Origin: Mumia flava
GTDB lineage: Bacteria; Actinomycetota; Actinomycetes; Propionibacteriales; Nocardioidaceae
Length of the DNA: 64,000 nucleotides
Reading direction: 5' to 3'
Assembly (NCBI RefSeq): GCF_002797495.1
Contig: NZ_PGEZ01000001.1
Coordinates: forward strand, 1,364,001-1,428,000
Shown here: in pieces, positions 1 to 10,100 of the stretch
Numbering within the stretch: position 1 is the first letter of the stretch
Layout of the letters: the number at the start of each line of letters is the position of its first letter
Notes under the pieces: generated by a model
What the model was told of the DNA's origin: nothing
Databases searched by the model: none
Seen by the model: only the letters and a program-made list of their open reading frames with translations
Position numbers and translations under genes: made by a program

Positions 1-672
1 GACGGCTTCGGTGAACACGTCCTCCTCCTCGATCCCGAGCAGCTCGGCGGCGTGCTCCTGGGTGGCGGGGTAGGTCTCGTGCGGGAGCAGCGCGTAGACG
101 CGTGACCACGCGGAGTCGTCCTTCTCGCGCAGCGCCGGCGGCAGGTCGAGGACGAGCGCCTGCATCCCGGTGAGACCGAGCAGCGTGTCGGCGAACGCGC
201 GGTACGCGAGCGTGGCCTGGGTCGCCGACAGCCCGGAGCGGGCGATCGTGCTGATCAGCAGCTCGACGATCTCGCGCTCGGCCCGCTCGCCGGTGGTCCT
301 GCCGAGCGCCAGCGCGATCACCGACGGGAAGCGGGTCGCGCTCTCCCACGAGCACGCCGCGAACGTGCGCAGCACGTCCTGCCACGACGCGTCGTCGTCC
401 GTACGGCGCCGGGCCTCCTCGACCACCCACGCGGCGACGCGGTCGTTCACCGCGAGCATGAGGTCGTCCTTGTCGCGGAAGTGCCGGTAGACCGCGGTCC
501 CGTCGACCCCCAGCTCCTCGCCGAGGCGGCGCATCGACAGCGCCGCCGTGCCCTCGCGCATCACCAGGTCGAACGCCGTGTCGACGATCGCCTCGGGCCG
601 CAGGGACGGAGGTCGTCCCCGCCCTCGCTTGCGCCCTCCCGCGGTCTCGGCCGGCATGGGCTGCTGTGCCAC
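1..672 (-). CDS. TetR-family transcriptional regulator (partial, C-terminus outside window)
   Basis: About 224 residues lie in the window and the C-terminus runs off the left edge. After a basic N-terminal stretch comes a canonical TetR helix-turn-helix: LSMRRLGEELGVDGTAVYRH, followed by FRDKDDLMLAV. The helical ligand-binding domain follows. The GTG at 672 is chosen because AGGAGG lies 7 nt upstream; an ATG at 657 is the alternative. The gene is divergent from the amidohydrolase/ABC operon, with 98 bp between the starts, so it probably represses that operon and itself in response to the imported compound. The ligand cannot be read from sequence. Confidence 0.9.
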   Translation of the reverse strand, partial: MAQQPMPAETAGGRKRGRGRPPSLRPEAIVDTAFDLVMREGTAALSMRRLGEELGVDGTAVYRHFRDKDDLMLAVNDRVAAWVVEEARRRTDDDASWQDVLRTFAACSWESATRFPSVIALALGRTTGERAEREIVELLISTIARSGLSATQATLAYRAFADTLLGLTGMQALVLDLPPALREKDDSAWSRVYALLPHETYPATQEHAAELLGIEEEDVFTEAV

Positions 673-714
673 GTCGCCCCCTCCTGACTCGTCCGTGCTC
701 GAAAAGACTAGGCG

Positions 715-738
715 GTCAATTTAATCATCACTGTTGAC
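715..738. promoter_or_regulatory. Candidate TetR operator in the divergent intergenic region
   Basis: An inverted pair GTCAA (715-719) and TTGAC (734-738) flanks an AT-rich centre, which stands out in this GC-rich DNA. It overlaps the -35 box of the rightward promoter, so a bound repressor would block it. This is inferred from position and symmetry only. Confidence 0.4.
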
Positions 739-762
739 AGCACCGTTGCGGAAGGGTTTGAT
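734..762 (+). promoter_or_regulatory. Near-consensus promoter giving a leaderless mRNA
   Basis: TTGACA (734-739), a 17-nt spacer and TTTGAT (757-762) are seen. Only 8 nt separate the -10 box from the ATG at 771, and no Shine-Dalgarno is present. Transcription therefore probably begins at or next to the start codon. Leaderless mRNAs are common in actinobacteria. Confidence 0.7.
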
Positions 763-770
763 CATCTCCC

Positions 771-2462
771 ATGAACCACGACCAGCACGGCACGGACGCC
801 CGTACGGACGTCCGCGTCTTCCGCAACGGGACCGTCTTCACCGCCGACGCCGCCGGCTCGCTCGCCTCCGCCGTCGCCGTCGAGGACGGCCGGGTCGTCG
901 CCGTCGGAGGCGACGTGGAGATCGCGCCCTATCGGAAGCGCGCCGCCGAGGTCGTCGACCTCGACGGCCGGATGCTGCTCCCCGGCTTCACCGACGCCCA
1001 CGCCCACCCGCCCAGCGGCGGCCTGGAGCGCATCCGGTGCGACCTCACCGCGGCGACCACGCTCGACGAGGTCACCGAGACGATCGGCGCGTACGCCGCG
1101 GCGCACCCCGACGCCGAGTGGATCCTCGGCGGCGGCTGGTCGATGAGCACCTTCCCCGGCGGTACGCCGACTCGCGACCTGCTCGACCGGCTCGCGCCGG
1201 GCCGCCCGGTCGCTCTGCCGAACCGCGACCACCACAGCACCTGGGCCAGCACCCGCGCGCTCGAGATCGCCGGCGTCACCGCGGACACCCCGGACCCCGC
1301 CGACGGCCGGATCGAGCGTGACGCCGACGGCGTCCCGACCGGCCTGCTGCACGAGGGCGCGGCCCGGCTGCTCGACCCCTACCTGCCGGCCACGTCCGAG
1401 GCCGAGTGGGACGCTGCCCTCGACGCGGCTCAGCGCTACCTGCACTCGGTCGGCGTCGTCGGCTGGCAGGATGCGATGGTCGACGTCGGCGGCGACGCAC
1501 CCGCCGGCCACGAGGCGTACCTGCGCGCCGACGCCGCAGGCCGCCTCACCGCACGCGTACGAGGCGCGCTGTGGTGGCCGCGCGAGACCACGCTCGACGC
1601 GATCGCCGAGCAGGTCGAGCGCTTCGCCAAGATCCGCGCCGCCACCTCGGCCGCGAGCGACCGCTACCGCACCGACGCGGTCAAGGTGATGCAGGACGGC
1701 GTCGCCGAGACGTTCACCGCGGCGCTGCTCGACCCGTACCTCGACCGGTGCGGGTGCCCCGGCAGCAACCACGGGATCAGCTTCTTCGCGCCCGAGGTGC
1801 TGCGCGCGAGCGTGTCCGCGCTGGACGCCGCCGGGTTCCAGGTGCACTTCCACGCGCTCGGCGACCGTGCGGTCCGCGACGTGCTCGACGCCGTCGAGCA
1901 CGCCCGCACCACCAACGGCGCCTCCGACCGGCGTCACCACCTCGCCCACCTCCAGGTGGTCCACCCCGACGACCTCCCGCGGTTCCGGACGCTCGGCGCG
2001 ACGGCGAACCTCCAGGCGCTCTGGGCCGCCCACGAGCCGCAGATGGACGAGCTCACGATCCCGTACCTCGGGAGCGAGCGCGCCGGCTGGCAGTACCCGT
2101 TCGGCGACCTGCTGCGGGCCGGCGCGCCGCTCGCGATGGGCAGCGACTGGCCCGTCAGCAGCGCCGACCCGATCGAGGCGATCCACGTCGCCGTCAACCG
2201 CGTCGCGCCGCAGGCTCCGCCGGGCACCCCGGCGCTCGGCGACCAGCAGGACCTCCCGCTCGCCGTCGCCCTGCGGGCCTACACGGCCGGGTCGGCCCAC
2301 GTGAACGGCCTCGGGGACCGCGTCGGCACCATCCGCACCGGCGCGTACGCCGACCTGGTGGTGCTCGACCGCGACCCGTTCGCGAACGACCCCGATCGGA
2401 TCGCCGAGGCCCGGGTCCACCGCACCTACGTCGACGGCCGGGAGGTGCATCGTGTCGATTGA
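771..2462 (+). CDS. Amidohydrolase family 3 (YtcJ/NfdA-like) metal-dependent hydrolase
   Basis: This 563-residue protein has the layout of the amidohydrolase superfamily: a small N-terminal beta-sandwich (FRNGTVFTADA), then a metallo-TIM barrel. HAH at residues 77-79 follows LPGFTDA. HFHALGD lies near residue 360, HHLAHLQ near 390 and the catalytic-aspartate motif GSDWPVS near 457. The C-terminus returns to the composite domain (GAYADLVVLDRDPF). Family members cleave N-substituted formamides, amides or cyclic C-N bonds; the substrate here is unknown. It is first in a tight operon with a peptide-type ABC transporter and an esterase, which suggests it degrades what the transporter brings in. 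Its stop overlaps the next start. Confidence 0.88.
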   Translation: MNHDQHGTDARTDVRVFRNGTVFTADAAGSLASAVAVEDGRVVAVGGDVEIAPYRKRAAEVVDLDGRMLLPGFTDAHAHPPSGGLERIRCDLTAATTLDEVTETIGAYAAAHPDAEWILGGGWSMSTFPGGTPTRDLLDRLAPGRPVALPNRDHHSTWASTRALEIAGVTADTPDPADGRIERDADGVPTGLLHEGAARLLDPYLPATSEAEWDAALDAAQRYLHSVGVVGWQDAMVDVGGDAPAGHEAYLRADAAGRLTARVRGALWWPRETTLDAIAEQVERFAKIRAATSAASDRYRTDAVKVMQDGVAETFTAALLDPYLDRCGCPGSNHGISFFAPEVLRASVSALDAAGFQVHFHALGDRAVRDVLDAVEHARTTNGASDRRHHLAHLQVVHPDDLPRFRTLGATANLQALWAAHEPQMDELTIPYLGSERAGWQYPFGDLLRAGAPLAMGSDWPVSSADPIEAIHVAVNRVAPQAPPGTPALGDQQDLPLAVALRAYTAGSAHVNGLGDRVGTIRTGAYADLVVLDRDPFANDPDRIAEARVHRTYVDGREVHRVD

Positions 2463-3414
2463 CCGCGCCACCTGGGCGTTCGTCGCGCGCCGGCTGATCA
2501 CGCTCGTCGTCACGCTGTTCGTCGCGAGCGTCCTGATCTACGGCAGCTTCGCGCTCGCGCCCGGCGACCCGGCGACGCTGCTCGTCGGCGGGTCGAAGCC
2601 GAACCCGGAGACCCTCGCCGCGATCCGCGCCGAGTACCACCTCGACGATCCGGTCTGGGTGCAGTACGGCCACTGGCTGCACGGGTTCGTGACCGGCGAC
2701 CTCGGTCGGTCGATGGTCTACCGCTCCGACGTCACCGCGCTGCTCGGCGCCCGGGTCGTGAACTCCCTGTTCCTCGTCGCCTACGCCGGGGCGCTGATCG
2801 TGCTCGCCGGTGTCGGGCTCGGCCTGCTGGCCGCCCTGTCGCGCCGCAGCGTGGACCGCGCCGTCACGGTCGGGACCAGCGTCGCGATGGCCTCACCCAC
2901 GTTCGTCACCGCGATCCTGCTGATCTGGCTGTTCGCCACACAGGTCTCCTGGCTCCCCGTGTTCGGCTCCGGCACCGGGTTCCTCGGACGGCTCGAGCAC
3001 CTCACCCTGCCGGCGATCGCCCTCGCGCTGTCCTACCTCGCCTACGTCGCCCGGGTCTCGCGCACCGCGGTCCGCGCCGAGCTCGCCTCCGAGCACGTCG
3101 ACACCGCCACCGCGCGCGGGCTCCCCCGGCGGACGATCGTCCGCCGGCACGTCCTGCGCAACGCCGCCGCCCCGATCCTCACCGTCTCCGGGATCATGCT
3201 CGCCGGTCTCTTCGCCGGCACCGCGATCGCCGAGCAGGCCTTCGGCGTCAACGGCCTCGGCTCGCTGCTCGTCGACAGCGCCGCCAAGCAGGACATGGCG
3301 GTCGTGATGGCGATCTCGATGTTCCTCGTGACCGCGTTCGTCGTCGTCAACACCGTCGTCGACGTCGTCACCGCCGCCCTCGACCCGCGGATCGCCCCCG
3401 GAGGTCGCTCATGA
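2452..3414 (+). CDS. ABC transporter permease, DppB/OppB type
   Basis: The 320-residue inner-membrane permease shows an N-terminal signal-anchor segment (LITLVVTLFVASVLIYGSF). The motif ALAPGDPATLLVGG is typical of DppB proteins. Five further hydrophobic segments surround the EAA loop region (EHVDTATARGLPRRTIVRRH) that contacts the ATPases. The GTG at 2452 is preceded by GGAGG and overlaps the amidohydrolase stop by 11 nt, indicating translational coupling. It should pair with the next permease to form the channel of a dipeptide/oligopeptide/nickel-class importer. Confidence 0.93.
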   Translation: MSIDRATWAFVARRLITLVVTLFVASVLIYGSFALAPGDPATLLVGGSKPNPETLAAIRAEYHLDDPVWVQYGHWLHGFVTGDLGRSMVYRSDVTALLGARVVNSLFLVAYAGALIVLAGVGLGLLAALSRRSVDRAVTVGTSVAMASPTFVTAILLIWLFATQVSWLPVFGSGTGFLGRLEHLTLPAIALALSYLAYVARVSRTAVRAELASEHVDTATARGLPRRTIVRRHVLRNAAAPILTVSGIMLAGLFAGTAIAEQAFGVNGLGSLLVDSAAKQDMAVVMAISMFLVTAFVVVNTVVDVVTAALDPRIAPGGRS

Positions 3415-4280
3415 GCCACGCCCTCGCCCGCAGGCTTCCCGCACTCCGGGGGGTGCGTCGCCGGACCGGCCGGCCCGACCTGCTGCTGATCGCCGCGGCC
3501 GTGGTGATCACGGCGACGCTCCTCGTGGCGGTCGCCGCGCCGCTGATCGCGCCGTACGGCCCGTACGAGGTCGACCCGACCGCCGTCTTCGCCTCGCCGT
3601 CGCCGCAGCACTGGCTCGGCACCGACGATCTCGGCCGCGACATCTTCTCCCGGATCCTGTACGGCGCGCGGCTGACGCTGGCCGGGCCCGCTCTGGTCAC
3701 CGTGCTGGTCGGACTGATCGGGACCGTCCTCGCGATCGCCTCGGCCTGGTTCGGCGGCGCGGTCGACAACGTGATCACCCGGGCGCTCGACGTGGTCCTC
3801 GCGTTCCCCGGCCTGATCCTCGCGATCATCGCCGCGGCCGTGCTCGGCACCGGGTTCGCCGTGCCCGTGCTGTTCATCTCGATCGCCTACGTCCCGGTGT
3901 TCGCCCGCGTGGTGCGCTCGGCGGCGCAGCGCGAGATGGGCATGCCGTACGTCGCGGCGCTGCGGATCTCCGGGGCCTCGCCGTGGACGATCTGCGTCCG
4001 CCACGTCGTCCCCAACCTCCTGCCGCTGATCGTCGTGCAGTCCACCGTCGGCTTCGGCTACGCCCTGCTCGACCTGGCCGCGATCTCGTTCCTCGGGCTC
4101 GGACTCCAGCCGCCGACCGCGGAGTGGGGCCTGATGATCGCGAACGGCAAGTCCGCGATCCTCTCCGGCTTCCCGCAGCAGTCCCTGTTCGCCGCGATCG
4201 CCGTGGTCGTCGTCGTGGTCGCCGTCAACATCCTCGGCGAGCGCCTCGCCGAGCGCTTCGGGATCGAGGAGCAGGCATGA
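3411..4280 (+). CDS. ABC transporter permease, DppC/OppC type
   Basis: This 289-residue permease has the DppC N-terminal pattern: one membrane segment, then a periplasmic stretch ending HWLGTDDLGRDIFSRILYGAR, a family hallmark. Further membrane helices and an EAA loop (YVAALRISGASPWTICVRH) follow. The ATG overlaps the preceding stop (ATGA), and GGAGG lies just upstream. It is the heterodimer partner of the DppB-like protein. Confidence 0.94.
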   Translation: MSHALARRLPALRGVRRRTGRPDLLLIAAAVVITATLLVAVAAPLIAPYGPYEVDPTAVFASPSPQHWLGTDDLGRDIFSRILYGARLTLAGPALVTVLVGLIGTVLAIASAWFGGAVDNVITRALDVVLAFPGLILAIIAAAVLGTGFAVPVLFISIAYVPVFARVVRSAAQREMGMPYVAALRISGASPWTICVRHVVPNLLPLIVVQSTVGFGYALLDLAAISFLGLGLQPPTAEWGLMIANGKSAILSGFPQQSLFAAIAVVVVVVAVNILGERLAERFGIEEQA

Positions 4281-5297
4281 GCGCCACGGGCCGCACCGAA
4301 CCGCTGCTGCGCATCGACGACCTCGCCGTCGACCTCGACACCGCCGACGGACCGCGGCCGCTGCTGCACGGCGTGAGCCTCGAGGTGGCGGCCGGCGAGG
4401 CGTTCGGCCTCGTGGGCGAGTCCGGGTCGGGCAAGTCGCTCACGGCCCGCTCGGTGATCCGGCTGCTGGGGCCGACGATGCGGACCCGCGGCCGGGTGCT
4501 CGTCGACGGTGACGACGTCACCGCGATGCGTCCCGCTGCGCTGCGCCGGCTGCGCTCGCGCGAGGTCGGCATGATCTTCCAGGACCCCAAGGCGCACATC
4601 AACCCGGTCCGGACCGTCGGCGACTTCCTCTGCGAGGCGATGGTCACCAACGGCCGTACGCCTCGCCGCGATGCCGAGGGACGCGCCACGGCGCTGCTGA
4701 CCGAGGTCGGCATCGGCGACGCCGCCCGCCGGATGCGTCAGCACCCGCACGAGCTGTCCGGCGGACTGCTCCAGCGCGTGATGATCGCGTCGGTCCTCGC
4801 CGTCGAGCCGCGGCTGATCCTCGCCGACGAGCCGACCACCGCCCTCGACGTCACCACCCAGGAGGAGGTGATGGCGATCCTCGGCGAGCAGCAGCGCGAG
4901 CGCGGCCTCGCGATGCTGTTCATCACCCACGACCTCGAGCTCGCCTCGGCGGTCTGCGACCGGATCGGTGTGATGTACGCGGGCCGGGTCGCCGAGACCC
5001 TCCCCGCCTCGGCCCTCGGCAGCGCCGAGCGCCACCCGTACACCCGGGGTCTCCTCGCCGCCCGACCGTCGCTGGACGGACCGCGCGAGGGGCTCCGCGC
5101 CATCCCGGGCCGCCCGCTCCCGGCGTACGAGGCGGGCGACGGGTGCGCGTTCGCCGACCGGTGCGCCCACGTACGGCCGCCGTGCCACGAGTCGCGGCCA
5201 CCGCTGCGCCCGTACGGCGCGAGCGAGGTCGCCTGTCACCGGACCGAGGTCCTCGGGGAGCACCCACCGCTGTCCGACCGCGAGGAGGTGGCCGCCG

Positions 5298-5305
<8 letters not shown>
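4277..5305 (+). CDS. ABC transporter ATP-binding protein, DppD/OppD type
   Basis: The 342-residue ATPase has Walker A GESGSGKS, a Q-loop (MIFQDP), the signature LSGGLLQR and Walker B LILADEP with the D-loop TALDV. The C-terminal oligopeptide-transporter extension is complete: HPYTRGLLAARPS, then a cysteine-containing tail (GCAFADRCAHVRPPC) that in some relatives binds an Fe-S cluster. The ATG at 4277 overlaps the dppC-like stop as ATGA. An in-frame extension to 3983 lies inside the permease gene and is not real. It energises import together with the following ATPase. Confidence 0.93.
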
Positions 5306-6166
<861 letters not shown>

Positions 6167-6170
<4 letters not shown>

Positions 6171-6682
6171 CCGCCACGACCGAGACCACCTGGACCCCTG
6201 GACCGGACGACCCGCCGCTGGTCACGCCGACGCTCGAGTTCGCCTTCGAGGCGCGCGTCGCCTGCGAGCCCCCGAAGCGGATCGGGCACGGGGCGGGCGA
6301 CGAGCTCGTGTTCGTCCCGATCGTGGGCGGCACTGTCGCGGGCCCGCTGCTCGACGGCCGGGTCCTCCCCGGCGGCGGCGACTGGTCGATCACCCGCGGT
6401 CCGCGGGTCTGCGAGCTCGATGCGCGCTACCTGATCGAGTCCGACGACGGCACCGTGATCGACATCGTCAACCGCGGCTTCTACGCCGCGGACCCCTCGG
6501 TGATCGAGCGTTCGCAGCGGGGCGAGGACGTCCCCACCAGCGAGTACTACTTCCGCACCCAGCCCGTCTTCCGTACCGACGCCCCAGCCCACGCGTGGCT
6601 GTCGGAGACGGTCTTCGTCGGCTGGGCGTACGACGACCTGCGCAACGGCCAGGTCTGCATCCGCTTCTTCGCCGTCCGCTGA
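6167..6682 (+). CDS. DUF3237 family protein
   Basis: This 171-residue soluble protein fits DUF3237, a beta-barrel family of unknown biochemical role often found with aromatic-catabolism or hydrolase genes. Visible family features are an N-terminal ..LEFAFEARV strand, GTVAGPLLDGRVLPGGGDW, and a centre with LIESDDGTVIDIVNRGFY. The C-terminus is DLRNGQVCIRFFAVR. The ATG at 6167 overlaps the DppF-like stop. Its position between the transporter and the esterase suggests a part in processing the imported compound. No catalytic residues can be assigned. Confidence 0.78.
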
Positions 6683-6696
6683 GGAGGACCACCGAG

Positions 6697-8364
6697 ATGA
6701 TCGACTACCTGCACGTCCCGCCGTCGCCCGTGCCCGACGACGCCACCCAGGTGATGGTCCGGATGCGCGACGGCGTCCGCCTCGCCACCGACGTCTACCT
6801 GCCCGACGGCCCCGACGCGGACACCGAGCCCGGCCCGACGATCCTCGTCCGCCTCCCGTACGACAAGAACGGCGACTACACCCACATCCCGGTCGTCGCC
6901 CGGTACATGGTCGGCCGCGGCTACCGCGTCGTCGCCCAGGACGTCCGCGGCAAGTTCCGCTCCGAGGGCGAGACGCTGCTCTTCGTCAACGAGGTCGAGG
7001 ACGGCTACGACACTATCGAGTGGATCACCCGCCAGCCCTGGTCCGACGGCGACGTCGCGATGTGGGGCGACTCCTACTACGGCTACACCCAGTGGGCCGC
7101 GGTCTCCAGTCGGCACCCCGCGCTCAAGGCGATCGCGCCCCGGGTGACCGGGACGCGGCTCGGCGAGCTCCCCGAGCCGGTCGACGAGTCCGGCGCGATG
7201 GAGGTCGAGATGGGCGTCCACCGCCTGTACCCGACCACGTTCTTCCAGTCGAACGACGTCTACCTCTGGATGCCGGACTGGTCCCGGCGCCCGTACACGG
7301 ACAACGTCGAGGACTTCTTCGCGACCGTGGGGCACCGCTCGGTCTCGTACGACCAGTGGGCGCCCGGCCACGAGGTGCGGCTGCGGCGGTTCCGGCACGG
7401 CCACCCGTTCGACGCCAACCCGATCCCCGTGCTCCAGACGATCGGCTGGTGGGACAACATCGCGCCGCAGCAATGGTCCGACGTCCGCGAGCTCGAGGCC
7501 CGTCCCGGCTGGGCGAACCAGCACTACCTGCTGATCGACGTGATCGACCACGAGTTCAACAACCTGGCCGAGGCCGGCCGTGGTCGGGAGCGGACACCGG
7601 AGGAGATCGAGAAGTCGCTCGGCGAGTACCTCGACCCGGCGCTGGACTTCTTCGACGTCTTCGTGCGCGGGCTCGGCTCCGCGGCCGACCTCCCCAAGGT
7701 GCGGTACGCCGTGGCGCACGCCGACGGGTTCCGCGAGACGACGGCCTGGCCGCCGCCCGGGGTCGAGACGGTGGCGCTGGCGCTCGGGGCGGACGGGAGC
7801 CTGGGTGCGGACGGGAGCCTGGGCGCGGACAGCACCGAGCCGTACGAGCTCGCCTGGACCCACGACCCCGACGCCCTCGTGCCGTCGCCGGTGATGAACG
7901 CGTTCGGGTTCCTCCAGGAGTACCCCGACGAGCGCGGCCTCGCCGACCGCGACGACGTGCTGACTTTCGACGGGGCCCCGGTGGTCGCCGACCGCGAGTA
8001 CGTCGGGGGTTGTCGCTTCACGGGCACCGTGTCGACGTCCGGCCCGACGATGGACGTCTTCGTGCGCCTCCTCGACGTCGAGCCGGACGGCGCCGCGCAC
8101 CTGATCACCCGCGGCCAGGTCCACCTGCCCACGTTCGACGGACCACGCCGCGTCGACATCGACCTCGGCCAGCTGGGCTACCGCCTGCGCGCTGGCCACC
8201 GGCTGCGCGTCCACGTGGCCAGCAGCGACTTCCCGGAGTTCGTGCCGCAGCCCGGCACCGGCGAGCACCCCTGGACCGCGGTCGACGTGCGGACCAACCA
8301 CCAGACCCTCGTCGTCGGCGGCCCCGACGGCGCACGGCTCCACCTCGACGTCCTCCCCACCTGA
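6697..8364 (+). CDS. CocE/NonD family serine hydrolase
   Basis: The 555-residue protein resembles cocaine esterase and X-Pro dipeptidyl-peptidase-like hydrolases. The alpha/beta-hydrolase domain has ARYMVGRGYRVVAQDVRGKF followed by the nucleophile elbow MWGDSYYG with Ser126. A C-terminal jelly-roll domain includes CRFTGTVSTSGPTMDVFVRL and GHRLRVHVASSDFP. Members hydrolyse esters or acyl-amide bonds. A near-perfect threefold GADGSL repeat at about 7791-7832 sits in a linker before the jelly roll. The ATG at 6697 is preceded by GAGGAGG. Substrate unknown; context links it to the amidohydrolase. Confidence 0.88.
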   Translation: MIDYLHVPPSPVPDDATQVMVRMRDGVRLATDVYLPDGPDADTEPGPTILVRLPYDKNGDYTHIPVVARYMVGRGYRVVAQDVRGKFRSEGETLLFVNEVEDGYDTIEWITRQPWSDGDVAMWGDSYYGYTQWAAVSSRHPALKAIAPRVTGTRLGELPEPVDESGAMEVEMGVHRLYPTTFFQSNDVYLWMPDWSRRPYTDNVEDFFATVGHRSVSYDQWAPGHEVRLRRFRHGHPFDANPIPVLQTIGWWDNIAPQQWSDVRELEARPGWANQHYLLIDVIDHEFNNLAEAGRGRERTPEEIEKSLGEYLDPALDFFDVFVRGLGSAADLPKVRYAVAHADGFRETTAWPPPGVETVALALGADGSLGADGSLGADSTEPYELAWTHDPDALVPSPVMNAFGFLQEYPDERGLADRDDVLTFDGAPVVADREYVGGCRFTGTVSTSGPTMDVFVRLLDVEPDGAAHLITRGQVHLPTFDGPRRVDIDLGQLGYRLRAGHRLRVHVASSDFPEFVPQPGTGEHPWTAVDVRTNHQTLVVGGPDGARLHLDVLPT

Positions 8365-8378
8365 CGCCCGCTTCCGAT

Positions 8379-8411
8379 GGTCGAGGCGCCCGCGAGCGGG
8401 CGATCGAGACC
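8379..8411. repeat. Imperfect palindromic intergenic repeat (GGTCTCGATC...CCTCGACC family)
   Basis: GGTCGAGGCGCCCGC pairs imperfectly with GCGGGCGATCGAGACC over a short GAG loop. The reverse complement matches the element beginning at 21759 (GGTCTCGATC ... CCTCGACC). It lies between the esterase and the binding-protein gene and may stabilise or terminate part of the mRNA. Confidence 0.6.
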
Positions 8412-8445
8412 CACCCGATCGACCCTTCCACGACAGGAGACCCTG

Positions 8446-10089
8446 ATGCGTACCCGAACCCGCCTGGTGGCGCTCGGCGCGATCGCCGCGCTGGCCGCCA
8501 CCGGCTGCAGCGGCAGCGACGGAGGTGGCGGCGACTCCACCGCCTCCGGCGACGTCACGCTCGTCGAGACCACCGATGCCGGCACCGAGCCCGTCGACCA
8601 CGTCACGTGGGGCCTGCCGAATGGCGAGCCGACCACGCTGGACCCCGCCAAGGCCGGCGCGGAGTCGGAGAGCTCCGTCGTCGCGAACCTGTGCGAGGGT
8701 CTGCTCCAGCTGCAGCCCGACTTCTCGCTGGCACCCGGTCTGGCGACGTCGGCGGACTGGACCGACGACACGACGTTCGTGATCGATCTCGATCCCGACG
8801 CGACGTTCTGGAACGGCAACCCGGTCACGCCGGCCGACGTCCTGTACACCTTCCAGCGCCACCTCGACCCGGCGACTCAGAGCGTCTACGGGCCCGCGTT
8901 CATGGCGATGAAGGACATGAAGCAGACCGGCCCCAACCAGGTCACGCTGACCTTCGAGACCCCCGACGCGCAGTTCCGCAACACCCTCGCCGGCGGCACC
9001 GGGATGATCGTCGAGGCCGCGTACGCCAAGAAGGCCGGCGCCGCCTTCGGCACGCCTGACGGCGGCCTGATGTGCACCGGCCCGTTCCAGCTCGAGTCGT
9101 GGGAGGCGGGCGAGTCGGTCACGTTGCGTGCGTACGACGGCTACCGCGGGGGCGCGCCGCTGGTCTCCGAGCTGGAGTTCCGCTTCGTCGCCGACTCGTC
9201 GACCCTGACCTCGGCGCTGATGAGCGGCGACATCGACGGTGCGTACCAGCCTCCGGTCCAGAGCTCGCAGACGTTGTCCGACAGCGGCGTCGGCACCCTG
9301 TACGTCGGGCCGAGCACCGCGTCGGCCAGCTTCGGGCCGGCGTCGGAGACCGGTCCGGCGGCGGATCCGCGGGTGCGTCAGGCTCTCGATCTCGCGATCG
9401 ACAAGAACCTCTACGTCAAGAACGTCCTGCGCGGGCTGGGTGAGCCGCTGAAGACGTTCACCCCGCCGCTGGTGTGGGAGGGCGACCCGGCGGCCGACAC
9501 GTACCGCGCGGGCTACGACGCCCTGCCCGACAACAGCGAGCCCGATCTCGACGCGGCGAAGAAGCTGATCGCCGACGCCGGGGCCGACGGTGCGTCGCTG
9601 GTCTTCGCGATCGCGGCCGGTGACCAGCAGAGTCTGCAGACGGTGCAGTTCGTGCAGGCCGCAGGCGAGGAGCTCGGGCTCGACATCGCGATCGAGCAGC
9701 TCCAGCCGACCGAGTTCTCCTCGTTCTTCTACGACCCGTCGAAGCGCGAGGGCATCGACTTCGTCGCGACCACCGGGTACGTCGAGGTGCCCGGCGCGCT
9801 GTACTACTCGCCGATGTTCGTCCTGCCGGGCGGACTGTTCAACTGGTCCGGCTACTCCGACCCGCAGGTCTCGAAGCTGATGGGCGAGGCCAGCGCGACC
9901 ACGGACCCGGAGGTGACCGCGCAGAAGTTCGTCGAGGCGCAGGCGATCTTCAACGAGGCGAAGCTCCAGGTCTCGCTCGGCCAGTCGTACTCGCGGCTGT
10001 TCCTGCGCGAGGGCCTGACCGGCGCCCCGGCGTCGTTCGCCTACATCAGCACCCCCTGGGCCGCACAGCTCGGCGGCACGTCCTCCTGA
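8446..10089 (+). CDS. ABC transporter substrate-binding lipoprotein, family 5 (DppA/OppA-like)
   Basis: The 547-residue protein starts with a lipoprotein signal peptide (MRTRTRLVALGAIAALAATG) and a cysteine at residue 21, then a Gly/Ser linker. The mature part follows family 5 binding proteins: VTWGLPNGEPTTLDPAKAGAE near the start, VIDLDPDATFWNGNPVTPAD, and ADPRVRQALDLAIDKNLYVK. It captures the solute outside the membrane for the DppBCDF-like importer. The ATG at 8446 is preceded by CAGGAGA. It is last in the operon, after the catabolic genes, which is less usual than a first position. Confidence 0.92.
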   Translation: MRTRTRLVALGAIAALAATGCSGSDGGGGDSTASGDVTLVETTDAGTEPVDHVTWGLPNGEPTTLDPAKAGAESESSVVANLCEGLLQLQPDFSLAPGLATSADWTDDTTFVIDLDPDATFWNGNPVTPADVLYTFQRHLDPATQSVYGPAFMAMKDMKQTGPNQVTLTFETPDAQFRNTLAGGTGMIVEAAYAKKAGAAFGTPDGGLMCTGPFQLESWEAGESVTLRAYDGYRGGAPLVSELEFRFVADSSTLTSALMSGDIDGAYQPPVQSSQTLSDSGVGTLYVGPSTASASFGPASETGPAADPRVRQALDLAIDKNLYVKNVLRGLGEPLKTFTPPLVWEGDPAADTYRAGYDALPDNSEPDLDAAKKLIADAGADGASLVFAIAAGDQQSLQTVQFVQAAGEELGLDIAIEQLQPTEFSSFFYDPSKREGIDFVATTGYVEVPGALYYSPMFVLPGGLFNWSGYSDPQVSKLMGEASATTDPEVTAQKFVEAQAIFNEAKLQVSLGQSYSRLFLREGLTGAPASFAYISTPWAAQLGGTSS

Positions 10090-10100
10090 CCGTCCCCACC

